Shown here piece by piece: positions 37,166 through 46,190 of a stretch of 64,000 bases of DNA (position 1 is the first letter of the stretch; every line of letters starts with the position of its first letter). Origin of the DNA: Bisbaumannia salifodinae (GTDB lineage Bacteria > Pseudomonadota > Gammaproteobacteria > Pseudomonadales > Halomonadaceae); assembly GCF_039522585.1 (NCBI RefSeq), contig NZ_BAAADR010000022.1, one strand, 5' to 3'. The notes beneath the pieces were generated by a model. It was not told the DNA's origin and ran no database searches. It saw only the letters and a program-made list of their open reading frames with translations. A program made the translations under genes and the position numbers.

Positions 37166-37188
37166 AAAAAAACCGCCCCGAGGGGCGG
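37166..37188 (-). terminator. Terminator of the fasciclin-domain gene
   Basis: CCGCCCC (37173-37179) pairs with GGGGCGG (37182-37188), followed on the minus strand by seven T residues (A-run 37166-37172). Confidence 0.85.
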
Positions 37189-37225
37189 CGGTGAATAGCG
37201 AGTCACCCAAGGCTTGCCGTCGAGA

Positions 37226-37729
37226 TTATTCGGGCATCAACACCGCATCGATCACATGGATCACCCCGTTACTGGCCGCGATATCGGCCTGAATCACGCT
37301 GGCCTCGTCGATCATCAGCGTGCCGTCGCCGGTGGTAATCGTCAGCTCCTGGCCCTGAACCGTGGTGGCGCTATCCAGCGTCATGGCCTGCTCGGCCATC
37401 ACGCTGCCCGGCACCACGTGGTAGGTCAGGAGCGCCTGCAACTGCGCCTGGTTTTCCGGCATCAACAGGCTCTCGACGGTGCCCTCCGGCAGGGCCGCGA
37501 AGGCCTCATCGGTGGGCGCGAAAACGGTGAAGGGGCCCTCGCCCTGCAGGGTCGCCACCAGGCCCGCGGCTTCGATGGCCGCGACCAGGGTCTCGAACTG
37601 GCCAGCCTCCCGGGCGGTGTCGACGATATCCTGGGCGTGGCCGCCATGGTCCCCGGCCTGAATGCCGCCGGCGGTCAGCATGCCGACCATGCCCACACCG
37701 GCCCAACGAACTAGGGTTTGCGCTTTCAT
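37226..37729 (-). CDS. Secreted fasciclin (FAS1) domain protein
   Basis: A 167-residue exported protein with a signal peptide (about 1-27) and one FAS1 domain. The H1 and H2 motifs are clear: FTVFAPTDEAFAALP near the N-terminal part and SNGVIHVIDAVLMP at the end. The start at 37729 follows AAGGAG; the longer frame to 37891 is not used. FAS1 proteins act in adhesion or as light- and stress-linked envelope proteins. The promoter contains TGTACA-N12-TGTACA (37792-37815). Confidence 0.88.
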   Translation of the reverse strand: MKAQTLVRWAGVGMVGMLTAGGIQAGDHGGHAQDIVDTAREAGQFETLVAAIEAAGLVATLQGEGPFTVFAPTDEAFAALPEGTVESLLMPENQAQLQALLTYHVVPGSVMAEQAMTLDSATTVQGQELTITTGDGTLMIDEASVIQADIAASNGVIHVIDAVLMPE

Positions 37730-37790
37730 CACACCACTCCTTGTTGACGGTTCGGTTACCGGGGGTTCCCGGCAGGCTGCCAGCACAATA

Positions 37791-37816
37791 TTGTACATAT
37801 AATTATATTTGTACAA
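37791..37816. promoter_or_regulatory. TTGTACA-N12-TGTACAA inverted repeat (LitR/MerR-type light-box candidate)
   Basis: TTGTACA (37791-37797) and TGTACAA (37810-37816) are perfect inverted repeats around a 12-base all-AT spacer, 62 bases before the fasciclin-domain gene. It matches the TGTACA-N12-TGTACA pattern reported for class II LitR light-responsive regulators in Pseudomonas putida. No litR gene is visible in the window. Confidence 0.55.
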
Positions 37817-37905
37817 GTCATGAACAACAAAATTCTCCCCGGGTGACCCGCCGCGCGATTCATGGCACAAGGGGAGGCGCCCCCCAGCCATAGAGGAGTC
37901 CCGGC

Positions 37906-38217
37906 ATGTACAAACTGGCTTTCTTCGTCCCCGTGGAGGACGCCGAGGCGGTCAAGGAGGCGGTCTTCGCCACCGGCGCCGGGCGTATCGGCGATTACGA
38001 GGCGTGCTGCTTCCAGACTCCGGGCACCGGGCAGTTTCGCCCGCTGGCCGGCGCCAACCCGCATATCGGCCGGGTCGGCGACCTGGAAAAGGTGGAGGAG
38101 CTCAAGGTCGAGCTGGTCTGTGAGGATGCCCTGATCCGCGAGGCGCTGGCGGCGCTGAAGGCCGCCCACCCCTACGAGGAGCCCGCCTATGACGTCTGGC
38201 GGCTGGAAACGCTCTGA
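37906..38217 (+). CDS. YqfO/NIF3-insert-like small protein
   Basis: A 103-residue protein matching the stand-alone CutA-like domain found inserted in YqfO/NIF3 proteins (MYKLAFFVPVEDAEAVKEAVF and AAHPYEEPAYDVWRL are diagnostic). It is a ferredoxin-like fold with no catalytic residues evident. The domain is annotated in many gammaproteobacteria as a YqfO-family protein, and its role is not settled. AGAGGAG lies before the start. A GC-rich hairpin follows. Confidence 0.85.
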   Translation: MYKLAFFVPVEDAEAVKEAVFATGAGRIGDYEACCFQTPGTGQFRPLAGANPHIGRVGDLEKVEELKVELVCEDALIREALAALKAAHPYEEPAYDVWRLETL

Positions 38218-38223
38218 GAAGGA

Positions 38224-38246
38224 GCGCCGCGGCCCGGCCGCGGCGC
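38224..38246. terminator. GC-rich hairpin between yqfO-like and TRAP permease genes
   Basis: GCGCCGCGGCC (38224-38234) and GGCCGCGGCGC (38236-38246) are perfect inverted repeats. The two genes converge here, so it may stop both, although no T-run is present. Confidence 0.55.
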
Positions 38247-38252
38247 CCGGCG

Positions 38253-39551
38253 TCAGCGGATAAAGCCCAGCTGACGCGGCAGGAAGAGCGACAGCTCCGG
38301 CACGAAGGTGGTGATCAGCATCACCGGCAGGCCGACCAGGGCGATCAGCAGCAGCGCCGGCGAGAAGGTCTTGTGGATCGACACCCGCCCGATGCGACAG
38401 GCCATGTAGAGGATCGGCGCCACCGGCGGGCTGTTGGCGCCGATCACCACCGAGCAGGCGACGATGGAGGCGTAGTGCACCGGGTTCACCCCGGTCTCCA
38501 CCATCAGCGGCAGGAAGAGCGGCGCGATCACCACCGTGACCGAGACATCGTCGAGGATGGCCCCGGCCAGGATCAGGAACACATTCACCGCGATCAGGAT
38601 CATCAGCGGGTCGCTGATCATTAGCGAGATCAGCTCGGTCAGTTCCTGGGGCACCCGCTCGGCGGCGAGGATCCGCCCGATCATAAAGGAGAACAGCAGG
38701 ATCAGGATGATCGAGCCGGTGGTCTCCGAGGCGGCGATCACGCTGCGATAGAAGTTGCCCAGGGTCTGATCCCGGTAGACCAGGAAACCGATGACGATGG
38801 CGGCGAAGGCGGCCACGGCGGCGGCCTCGGTGGGGGTAAAGACGCCCCCATAGATACCGCCCAGGATGATCACCGGCAGGCACAGCGCCGGGAAGGCGCG
38901 CAGGGTCGCACGCCGCCGACTGACCCGGGCGGCACCCTCGGGAAGCTCCCCCACCACCTCCTGGAAGAGTCGCCCGCAGGCCAGGCGATTGACCAGGATC
39001 AGCCCCAGGATCAGCAGCAGCGCCGGCCCCACGGTGGCGGCGAAGAGCGCGGCCACCGACTGGCGGGTCACCACCGCGAAGAGGATCATGGTGATCGACG
39101 GCGGGATCAGGATGCCCAGCAGCGAGGAGATGCCCAGCAGCGCCGAGGAGTAGCCGCGGGGATAGCCGCGCTGCTCCAGGGGGCCGACCATGATGGTACC
39201 GATGGAGGCCACGGCGGCGGTGGCGGTGCCGGCGATGGCGCCGAAGATGCCCGAGGCCAGCACCATGGAGGCCCCCATGCCGCCGCGGCGCCGCCCCACC
39301 AGGGTCTCGATGAAGATCACCAGGCGGCTGGCGATGCCGCCGCTCTGCATCAGGTAGCCGGTCAGCACGAACAGCGGCAGGGCGATCAGGATCACCGAGT
39401 CCACCGAGCGGAAGCCCTGCATCATCAGGGTGTTGAAATTGGCGTCATAGATCAGCGCCAGATAGGCCAGGACGCCGGCGAAGGACCAGGCGATGGGCAC
39501 GCCCAGGCCCATCAGCGCCAGCAGGATCAGAATCGCGAACAGGCCTTCCAT
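38253..39551 (-). CDS. TRAP transporter large permease (DctM type)
   Basis: Membrane channel of a tripartite ATP-independent periplasmic transporter, using sodium or proton gradients to take up organic acids or similar compounds. The 432-residue protein has about twelve membrane helices and the family signatures GVPIAWSFAGVLAYLAL and GAIAGTATAAVASIGTIMVGP. Its start overlaps the small permease stop. Located with DctQ and DctP genes; the order DctP-DctQ-DctM is read leftward. Substrate not determinable. Confidence 0.94.
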   Translation of the reverse strand: MEGLFAILILLALMGLGVPIAWSFAGVLAYLALIYDANFNTLMMQGFRSVDSVILIALPLFVLTGYLMQSGGIASRLVIFIETLVGRRRGGMGASMVLASGIFGAIAGTATAAVASIGTIMVGPLEQRGYPRGYSSALLGISSLLGILIPPSITMILFAVVTRQSVAALFAATVGPALLLILGLILVNRLACGRLFQEVVGELPEGAARVSRRRATLRAFPALCLPVIILGGIYGGVFTPTEAAAVAAFAAIVIGFLVYRDQTLGNFYRSVIAASETTGSIILILLFSFMIGRILAAERVPQELTELISLMISDPLMILIAVNVFLILAGAILDDVSVTVVIAPLFLPLMVETGVNPVHYASIVACSVVIGANSPPVAPILYMACRIGRVSIHKTFSPALLLIALVGLPVMLITTFVPELSLFLPRQLGFIR

Positions 39552-40078
39552 CAGTGCTCTCCTTGGGAGGCCAGGGCCTCCGTGGTCTTGCCGCCCAGGG
39601 CCCGCAGGCCGCCGATCAGGTCACGCAGGGCATAGGCCAGGCAGCCGAGGCTGGCCACCATGATCGAGGCCTGGGAGAGCCATAGCGGGATCGCCAGTGC
39701 CGGGGTGCGCTGAGGACGCACCAGGCCCCAGGCCAGCATCTTGTAGGCCCAGAACACGAAGCAGGCGCAGATCAGGGTGACGACGAAGGCCACCAGGCTC
39801 TTGTGCAGGGCGCGCAGGCGGGCATCGCGAATCTGCAGCTCGAGGAAGTCCACCACCAGGTGCTCGTTGCGGCGACTGGCGATCAGGGCCCCGGTCATGT
39901 AGAGCCACATGCCGGCCAGCATCACCAGCTCCAGGGTGCCCACCACCGACCAGCCGAAGACATAGCGGGCCAGGATCAGGAACAGCATCAGGCCCACCAC
40001 GGCCAAGCTGGCGACGAAAACGATCAGGTTCAGCAGGCGCCCGACCCAACGGTCCAGGGCGCACATCACGACGGACAT
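39551..40078 (-). CDS. TRAP transporter small permease (DctQ type)
   Basis: Four-helix membrane partner of the large permease. The start at 40078 follows GGAG; the longer frame has no signal. The 175-residue protein has helices at about 18-38, 50-70, 90-110 and 130-150 and the typical SRRNEHLVVDFLELQ loop, which is the hallmark of DctQ. Overlaps the DctM gene by one base. Confidence 0.9.
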   Translation of the reverse strand: MSVVMCALDRWVGRLLNLIVFVASLAVVGLMLFLILARYVFGWSVVGTLELVMLAGMWLYMTGALIASRRNEHLVVDFLELQIRDARLRALHKSLVAFVVTLICACFVFWAYKMLAWGLVRPQRTPALAIPLWLSQASIMVASLGCLAYALRDLIGGLRALGGKTTEALASQGEH

Positions 40079-40138
40079 GGTGCGGTCTCCACGACAGCGG
40101 CCGGCCCAGGGGCCGGCCGTGATCACTCGGGTAGGGGC

Positions 40139-41149
40139 TTACAGCGGGGTGGCGTTGGCGCGGATCACGTCCATGATCTCTTCGCCGATCTCCTCGCCCA
40201 TCAGCGGCCACACCTGCTCCCGGGCCAGGCGAGCGAACTCGCGAAGTTGCTCGTCGGAAAGCTCGAAGTACTCCATGCCATCTTCCTGGGCCTTGGCGAT
40301 GTAGTACTCGTCCTGCTCGCGAGCGGCCACGAACTGCTGGTTCATGACCTCCTCGGCGGCCGCGGTCACGACCCGCTGGTGCTCCTCGCTGAGCGACTCG
40401 AAGGTCTCCATGTTCATGGTCAGGATGCCGGTCATGAAGAAGTGCTTGGTGTGCACGTAGTAGTCGAGGATGTCGCGGAAGTATTCATAGGGCCAGTAGA
40501 TGACGTTGCCCGCCTCGCCATCCACCACGCCGGTCTGCAGGGCGGTGTAGACCTCGCCCCAGTCGATGGCGGCGGTCTGGTAGCCCAGGGCCTGCATGGT
40601 CTGGGGCGCCGGGAAAACGGTCATGGTGCGCACCGCCAGGTCGCCGGCCTCTTCGGTGGTCAGGGCATAGCTGCCCCGGGAGGCCACGCCGTTGAAGCCT
40701 TCCGGCCAGGGACCGAAGAACTTCAGGCCGATATCGGCATAGATATCGCCGAGCAGCTCATTGACCCAGCCGCCGGGGCTGTAGGCCTCCATGGCCTCCT
40801 CCCAGGAGAGGGTCATATAGGGGGTGTAGATGACGCCGATGCGCCGGTCATAGGAGGTCATCGGCCAGTTGAGCATCAGATGCACGTCCCCGGAGACCAG
40901 CAGGTCGAAGAGCTCCTGCTGCCCACCCAGCTCGTTCTGGTAGTAGACGTTGACATCGATCTCGCCGTCGGAATTTTCCTCGATCAGGCGGGCCCAGGTC
41001 TCCAGGGCGTCCCCCGCCGGCGACCCCTGGGTACCGGAATCGGTGGCCAGGCGCAGGGTCACGGCCTCGGCGGCCAGGGCGCTGCCCATCAGGCAGGTGC
41101 CCAGGGTCAGGGCGGTCAGGCGCGGCAGGATCTTGTGGGTCGCGGACAT
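40139..41149 (-). CDS. TRAP transporter substrate-binding protein (DctP type)
   Basis: Periplasmic receptor that delivers solute to the permease. The 336-residue protein has a cleaved signal peptide (about 1-27, ending LAAEAV) and the DctP fold with TDSGTQGSPAGDALETWARL near the start. The ligand-binding Arg is likely in AVRTMTVFPAPQTMQALG (about 190), and the TALQTGVVDGEAGNVIYW motif follows. Ligand unknown. First gene of the TRAP operon. Confidence 0.93.
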   Translation of the reverse strand: MSATHKILPRLTALTLGTCLMGSALAAEAVTLRLATDSGTQGSPAGDALETWARLIEENSDGEIDVNVYYQNELGGQQELFDLLVSGDVHLMLNWPMTSYDRRIGVIYTPYMTLSWEEAMEAYSPGGWVNELLGDIYADIGLKFFGPWPEGFNGVASRGSYALTTEEAGDLAVRTMTVFPAPQTMQALGYQTAAIDWGEVYTALQTGVVDGEAGNVIYWPYEYFRDILDYYVHTKHFFMTGILTMNMETFESLSEEHQRVVTAAAEEVMNQQFVAAREQDEYYIAKAQEDGMEYFELSDEQLREFARLAREQVWPLMGEEIGEEIMDVIRANATPL

Positions 41150-41460
41150 CTCGGCTCTCTCGGTTGTTGTGGTTGGCAGGCCACTGTTTACCGAGACGCC
41201 AAAAAGCGGTCAATGCGCCGGTCGAGCGAGTAAAATAAGCTATTATTATCGAAAAAACATGATAATACGAAATTATTCACCAACTTAAAGGGGTTATTAC
41301 ACATGTTTCTCCCAATACCGCCTCGAGATGCCCCTCAAGTCTCCCCCCAGGAGGCTGGCGGACCGTCGTCGGGGCCTGGGCGGGGGGTCGCAATCGGATA
41401 GGGTCGCGGCCCGAGCGCCGAAACCCTGATCTGGATCATGGACAAGGGAGCGCGCCGCGG
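41150..41460. other. Spacer upstream of the TRAP operon
   Basis: A 311-base gap. It holds an AT-rich promoter-like region with the inverted repeat TATTATC/GATAATA (41244-41267). A 32-codon frame at 41302 has no family features and I do not call it. The rest is GC-rich and shows nothing I can support. Confidence 0.6.
41244..41267. promoter_or_regulatory. Inverted repeat upstream of the TRAP transporter operon
   Basis: TATTATC (41244-41250) and GATAATA (41261-41267) are perfect 7-base arms with a 10-base spacer, 95 bases before the DctP start, in an AT-rich stretch. Likely operator of an unseen regulator, or part of the promoter. Confidence 0.4.
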
Positions 41461-42411
41461 TCAGCCCAGGCGCTCGGCGATACGCGCCTCCAGGGTGCGC
41501 TGGTCCTCGTCGAAGCGGCGGATGCCCTCGGCCAGCTTGTCGTTGGCCATGGCGTCCTGGTTATGCCTCCAGCGGAAGGCCGGCTCATCGAGCGGCGCGG
41601 GGCGCTCGCTGGCGGCGGGGAGCGCGATGGCCTTCTCGACCTCGCCCTCCTCGGCGGCCAGCTCCTCGAGCAGGGCCGGTGCGATGGTCAGCCGCGGACA
41701 GCCCGCCAGCGCCAGCACCTGGCCGGTGGTACGGAAGCTCGCCCCCATCACCACGGTGGCATAGCCGCCCCGCCCGGCCAGGGCGCAGACCCCGCGCACG
41801 AAGGCCACCCCCGGATCCTCCTCGGGGGCATAGTCGCGGCCGGTCTCCTTCCGGTACCAGTCGGTGACCCGGCCGACGAAGGGCGAGACCAGGAAGACCC
41901 CGGCATCGAAACACGCCTGGGCCTGGGCCTCGCCGAACAGCAGGGTCAGATTGCACTGTATCCCTTCCCGCTCGAGGACCTCGGCGGCGCGGATGCCCTC
42001 CCAGGTGGCGGCGAGCTTGATCAGCACGCGCTCGCGCTCCACGCCGCGCCGCTCGTAGCGCTCCACCAGCTCATGGGCCTTGCGGATGCTGGCCTGGGTA
42101 TCGAAGGAGAGCCGCGCCGCCACCTCGGTGGAGATGCGACCGGGGATGCGCCTGGCGATCTCCGCGCCCTTGGCCACGGCCAGGCGATCCACGGCGTGCT
42201 CGAGCCGCGTCTCGGCGTCACCCGGCTCGGCCTTGGCGGCGGCGAGTTCCTCGTCGATCAGCGCCTGGTAGCCCGGCAGGTCGAAGGCCTTGAGCAGCAG
42301 CGAGGGATTGGTGGTGGCGTCATGGGGCCGGTAGCGCTCGATGGCGTCGAGATCGCCGGTGTCGGCGACCACCAGGGAGTGGCGTTTCAGGGCGTCGAGC
42401 CGTGTGGTCAT
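41461..42411 (-). CDS. tal: Transaldolase
   Basis: Transfers dihydroxyacetone units in the pentose phosphate pathway. The 316-residue protein is of the TalA/TalB type, with DATTNPSLLLKA near residue 35 and the Schiff-base Lys in VLIKLAATWEG (about 131). Start at 42411 is chosen for CGGAGAAA upstream and family length. As last gene of the polyol operon it would recycle xylulose 5-phosphate into fructose 6-phosphate. Confidence 0.96.
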   Translation of the reverse strand: MTTRLDALKRHSLVVADTGDLDAIERYRPHDATTNPSLLLKAFDLPGYQALIDEELAAAKAEPGDAETRLEHAVDRLAVAKGAEIARRIPGRISTEVAARLSFDTQASIRKAHELVERYERRGVERERVLIKLAATWEGIRAAEVLEREGIQCNLTLLFGEAQAQACFDAGVFLVSPFVGRVTDWYRKETGRDYAPEEDPGVAFVRGVCALAGRGGYATVVMGASFRTTGQVLALAGCPRLTIAPALLEELAAEEGEVEKAIALPAASERPAPLDEPAFRWRHNQDAMANDKLAEGIRRFDEDQRTLEARIAERLG

Positions 42412-42430
42412 GCGGTTTCTCCGGAAATGT

Positions 42431-43921
42431 TCAGTGGATTCCATGGCGTTCGGCCAGGCGCCGGCGGAAGCGGGCGTAGACCTCCCGGTAGGCGGCGACG
42501 CTGGCCGGGTCGGGCTCGGCCCGGGAGGCTTCGTCGAGGTGCACCAGGCGCTCGCAGAGCTCGGCCAACTCGCCGCCCCCCGACCGGGACCGATGGCACC
42601 AGGCCGCCTGCAGGGCGGCGCCCAGGGCCGCGGCGTCGGTGACCTCGGGGCAGATCACCCGGCTGTCGGTGATATCGGCGACCATCTGCCGCCATACCGG
42701 GCTGCGCGAGCCGCCGCCGATCAGGCGGATCTCGTGGAGGCCCTCGGCCAGGCGGCCGAACTGGTCGAGGCCGTAACGCAGCCCCAGGGTGGCACCTTCC
42801 ATCACCGCCCGGCACAGGTTGGCCTGGGTGGTGTTGAGGCTGGTCAGACCGTCGAGGCTGGCGCTGGCCTCGGGCAGCATGGGCACCCGCTCGCCATTGA
42901 AGAAGGGCAACAGGGTCGCCCCCTCGGCGCCGATGGGCGCGCTAGCAACCCGCTCGCCGAAGGTCGCGAGGTCGAGGCCGAACAGCTCGCGGATACGCGT
43001 GGTCGCCGAGGTGACGTTCATGGTGCAGACCAAGGGCAGCCAGCCGTCGTGGCTGGCGCAGAAGTTGGCGACCATGGCGTTGTCCGCCACCACCGGTTCC
43101 GGGGAGTAGGCGCAGAGGGTGCCGGAGGTGCCGAGGCTCAGGGTCACCAGGCCCGGGCGGATATTGCCGGTGCCGATGGCGCCGAGCATATTGTCGCCGC
43201 CGCCACTGGAGACCAGCACGCCCTCCCCCAGGCCCAGCTCCCGGGCCACCTCGAGACGCACCGTGCCGGCCGGCTCCCGGGCGTCGATCAGCCGCGGCAG
43301 CACCAGGGCCGGGTCGAGCTCCGGGGCGATCTCGGCCAGCACGTCCTCGCGCCATCGTCGGGTGCGGGTGTCGAAGTAGCCGGTGCCGGAGGCGTCGCCC
43401 GCCTCGCTGACCTTTTCGCCGGTCAGCCAGAAGTTGAGGTAGTCGTGGGGCAGCAGCAGGGTGGCGATGCGCCCATAGGCCTTGGGGTGGCGCTCGCGCA
43501 GCCAGGCGAGCTTGGAGGCGGTATAGCCGGTCTGCAGCACCAGGCCGAGCTTGTCGAGGCAGCCCGCCGCGCCGCCCAGGCGCTCGATCAGCTCGGCGTT
43601 CCAGGCCGAGGTCTCGGTATCGCACCACAGCTTGGCCGGATAGACCGGCTCGCCGGCGCCGTCCAGGGCCACCAGGCCGTGCTGCTGGCCGGAGACGCCG
43701 ATGGCGCGGATCGCCCGGCCATCGATGCCGGCTCGCGCCACGGCCTCACCGAGGGCGCCGCGCAGCGCCTCGATCCACTCGGCCGGCGCCTGCTCGCGAC
43801 GGCCGCCCTCCCCCTCGTCCAGGCGGTGGGGCCGGCTCGCCTCGCCGAGGATGCGCTCCCCGTCGACATCGACCACCACCACCTTGGTGCTCTGGGTCCC
43901 GCAATCCACGCCGAGATACAT
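42431..43921 (-). CDS. xylB: Xylulokinase
   Basis: Phosphorylates D-xylulose to xylulose 5-phosphate, the product of arabitol oxidation by the upstream dehydrogenase. The 496-residue FGGY-family kinase begins MYLGVDCGTQSTKVVVVD. Nucleotide-binding GVSGQQHGLVALD and substrate residues around TGYTASKL, plus a GGGSRSPVWRQMVADI motif near the C-terminus, are intact. A longer frame to 44443 is rejected because it runs through mtlD. Start overlaps the mtlD stop (TGATG). Confidence 0.93.
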   Translation of the reverse strand: MYLGVDCGTQSTKVVVVDVDGERILGEASRPHRLDEGEGGRREQAPAEWIEALRGALGEAVARAGIDGRAIRAIGVSGQQHGLVALDGAGEPVYPAKLWCDTETSAWNAELIERLGGAAGCLDKLGLVLQTGYTASKLAWLRERHPKAYGRIATLLLPHDYLNFWLTGEKVSEAGDASGTGYFDTRTRRWREDVLAEIAPELDPALVLPRLIDAREPAGTVRLEVARELGLGEGVLVSSGGGDNMLGAIGTGNIRPGLVTLSLGTSGTLCAYSPEPVVADNAMVANFCASHDGWLPLVCTMNVTSATTRIRELFGLDLATFGERVASAPIGAEGATLLPFFNGERVPMLPEASASLDGLTSLNTTQANLCRAVMEGATLGLRYGLDQFGRLAEGLHEIRLIGGGSRSPVWRQMVADITDSRVICPEVTDAAALGAALQAAWCHRSRSGGGELAELCERLVHLDEASRAEPDPASVAAYREVYARFRRRLAERHGIH

Positions 43922-45408
43922 CAGGCCTCTCCTCCTGTCGTCACCAGCGTCTCCAGTGTGGCACGGGCCCCGACGTCGTGGAGGGAGGCCAGGGCCGCCA
44001 GGTAGGCCTCGCGGAAGCGTGGCTCCTCGGCCAGGTCGCCGAACAGCTCGCGGTTCTCGATAAAGGCGCCGGGCCGGGTGCGGTTCTCGGCGGCGATCGC
44101 CATTAGCTCGTCCCGGAGGCGATCCACCACCTCGATGGGCTCGCCGCGCTCGTCGACGCCCTCGGCGTAGCGCGCCCAGCTCGCCACCACCGCCGCGCTG
44201 CGCTGGATCTCGCCGCCCCGGGCGAGTTGTTCGCGGATCACCGGTAGCAGCCACTTGGGGATGCGATCCGAGCTCTCGGCGCAGAGCCGCGCCAGGGTGT
44301 CCTTGACCTCCGGGTTGGCGAAACGCTCGATCAGCGTCAGGCGGTAGGCTTCGAGGTCGATGCCCGGCACCGGCGCCAGGGTCGGCGAGCCCTCGCGGCG
44401 CATGTAGTCGAGCAGGAAGTCGACGAACAAGGGGTCCTGGCACACCTCGTGGGCATGGCGGTAGCCGGCGAGGTAGCCGAAGTAGGTCAGCGCCTGGTGG
44501 CTGGCGTTGAGCAGGCGCAGCTTCATCAGTTCAAAGGGCACCACGTCGTCCACCAGTTGCACGCCGGCCTGGTCCAGCGGCGGCCGGCCGGCGACGAAAT
44601 GGTCCTCCAATACCCACTGGGTGAAGGGCTCGCAGACCACCGGCCAGGCGTCCTCGACGTCGAAGCGCTCCGCCAGCTCGGCGATATCCGCCTCAGAGGT
44701 CACCGGGGTGATGCGGTCCACCATGGCGTTGGGGAAGGCCACCCCGGCGGCGATCCAGTCGGCGAGGCCCGGATCCCGGGCCCGGGCGTAGGCGCCGAAG
44801 GTCTCTTTCGCCACCTCGCCGTTGCCCTGGATATTGTCGCAGGACATCAGGGTGAAGGGGGCGATGCCCCGCTCGCGGCGCCGCGCCAGGCCCTCGACGA
44901 TCAGCCCGAAGGTGGTCCGCGGCGCCTCGGGGTGTTCCAGGTCGTGGCGGATATCGGGGTTGGCCAGATCGAACTCGCCGCTGACCGGATGGAAGTTGTA
45001 GCCCCCCTCGGTGACGGTCAGCGAGACGATGCGGATCGCCGGGTCGGCCAGCAGCTCAATCACCGCCGCCGGATCATCGGGGGCAAATAGATAATCGATG
45101 AGACTGCCGATAACCCGCGGCTCCCGGCGGCCGTCCGGGTGCTTGATCACCAGGGTGTAGAGGTGGTCCTGGGCGGCCAGGGCCGCCTGCATGCGGCGGT
45201 CGCCGGGCATTACCCCGATGCCGACGATGCCCCAGTCCAGCGCCTCGCCGCGATTCATCAGCGCATCGAGGGTCATGGCCTGGTGGGCGCGGTGGAAGCC
45301 GCCGACCCCGAAGTGGACGATGCCCGGCGTGACGGCGCTGCGGTCATAGGCGGGTCGGGCCACCTCGGGAGCGAGTCGGGACAGGGTGTCGTTGTTGAGT
45401 CGGGTCAT
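43921..45408 (-). CDS. mtlD: Mannitol 2-dehydrogenase/D-arabinitol dehydrogenase family protein
   Basis: Polyol-specific long-chain dehydrogenase converting D-mannitol to fructose, or D-arabitol to xylulose, with NAD+. The 495-residue protein has the N-terminal Rossmann domain (GIVHFGVGGFHRAHQA, IVGIGV) and the catalytic Lys in MKLRLLNASHQALTYFGY, with Asn and His nearby, as in P. fluorescens MtlD (493). Located between the FrcK-like kinase and xylulokinase. Substrate preference between mannitol and arabitol is not resolvable. Confidence 0.93.
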   Translation of the reverse strand: MTRLNNDTLSRLAPEVARPAYDRSAVTPGIVHFGVGGFHRAHQAMTLDALMNRGEALDWGIVGIGVMPGDRRMQAALAAQDHLYTLVIKHPDGRREPRVIGSLIDYLFAPDDPAAVIELLADPAIRIVSLTVTEGGYNFHPVSGEFDLANPDIRHDLEHPEAPRTTFGLIVEGLARRRERGIAPFTLMSCDNIQGNGEVAKETFGAYARARDPGLADWIAAGVAFPNAMVDRITPVTSEADIAELAERFDVEDAWPVVCEPFTQWVLEDHFVAGRPPLDQAGVQLVDDVVPFELMKLRLLNASHQALTYFGYLAGYRHAHEVCQDPLFVDFLLDYMRREGSPTLAPVPGIDLEAYRLTLIERFANPEVKDTLARLCAESSDRIPKWLLPVIREQLARGGEIQRSAAVVASWARYAEGVDERGEPIEVVDRLRDELMAIAAENRTRPGAFIENRELFGDLAEEPRFREAYLAALASLHDVGARATLETLVTTGGEA

Positions 45409-45459
45409 GGGAATCTCCGGCCGAGTCTCGGCTCGGCATGATCGGCCCGCGGCATGGCG

Positions 45460-46095
45460 TCAGCGCCACACCAGATCGGGCGGAATGGATAAGGTCTTGA
45501 CCAGGCGGGCGTTGAGCATGTCCTTGTCGCGGGCCTTGAGGCGCGCGCCGGCCTCGTCCTGGCCCATGGTCAGCCAGCGCTCGACCAGGCGCCGCTCGAG
45601 GGTGGCGTCGTCCACCTCGAGCATCACCCGGAGATCGAAGAGGCCATGCAGGGCCCGCCAGGGCCCCTGGTCGAGCAGCAGGTAATTGCCCTCGACGATC
45701 ACGAAGCGATGCGCCGGGGTCACCAGGCGGCCACCGGCGCGGGCCAGGTCCAGGGGACGGTCGAAGATCGGCACCGCCACCGTGGCGTCGTGACGGCGGA
45801 TGCGCTCCAGGTCGACGCCTAGCCCCTCGGCATCGAAGGTGTGGGGCGCGCCCTTGATCGGCAGCTGCGTCTCGCCGAGAACGGTATTGTCGAAGTGGTA
45901 GCCGTCCATGGGCACCACCACCGCCTGGCCCGGAAGCTCGGCGTCGATGGCCGCGCAGAGCCGCTCCGAGCAGTAGGACTTGCCGGCCCCGGGTGGCCCG
46001 GCCAGGGCCACCAGGAAGCGGGCATGGCCCTCGGCGGCGTCGAGGACGCGGCGGGTCATCTCGGTCAGCGACTCGACACGGGGGGCGGAACTCAT
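45460..46095 (-). CDS. P-loop kinase of the uridine/phosphoribulokinase type (FrcK-like sugar kinase)
   Basis: A 211-residue P-loop kinase with Walker A AGPPGAGKSYCSE and VVPMDGYHFDN, which places it in the uridine kinase/PRK/pantothenate kinase group. In Sinorhizobium a similar protein, FrcK, is linked to fructose uptake. In this operon it could phosphorylate fructose made from sorbitol or mannitol, since no classic fructokinase is present. Start at 46095 is set by AGGAGAG. Substrate is an inference. Confidence 0.8.
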   Translation of the reverse strand: MSSAPRVESLTEMTRRVLDAAEGHARFLVALAGPPGAGKSYCSERLCAAIDAELPGQAVVVPMDGYHFDNTVLGETQLPIKGAPHTFDAEGLGVDLERIRRHDATVAVPIFDRPLDLARAGGRLVTPAHRFVIVEGNYLLLDQGPWRALHGLFDLRVMLEVDDATLERRLVERWLTMGQDEAGARLKARDKDMLNARLVKTLSIPPDLVWR

Positions 46096-46190
46096 GGCGT
46101 CTCTCCTGTCATCGGTGGGGTTCACGAGCGTCATGATGCCCCGCCCCGGGTCGCCGTGACACCGCCGCTGCTTGGCGCCTTGTCCATGGC

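Noticed and set aside
41302..41400. Small frame (about 32 codons) upstream of the TRAP operon
   Set aside because: Proline- and glycine-rich with no family match; sits in a regulatory spacer and has no good ribosome site.
42431..44443. 670-codon frame extending xylB upstream
   Set aside because: The extension runs through mtlD in another frame; the real xylB begins MYLGVDCGTQ at 43921.
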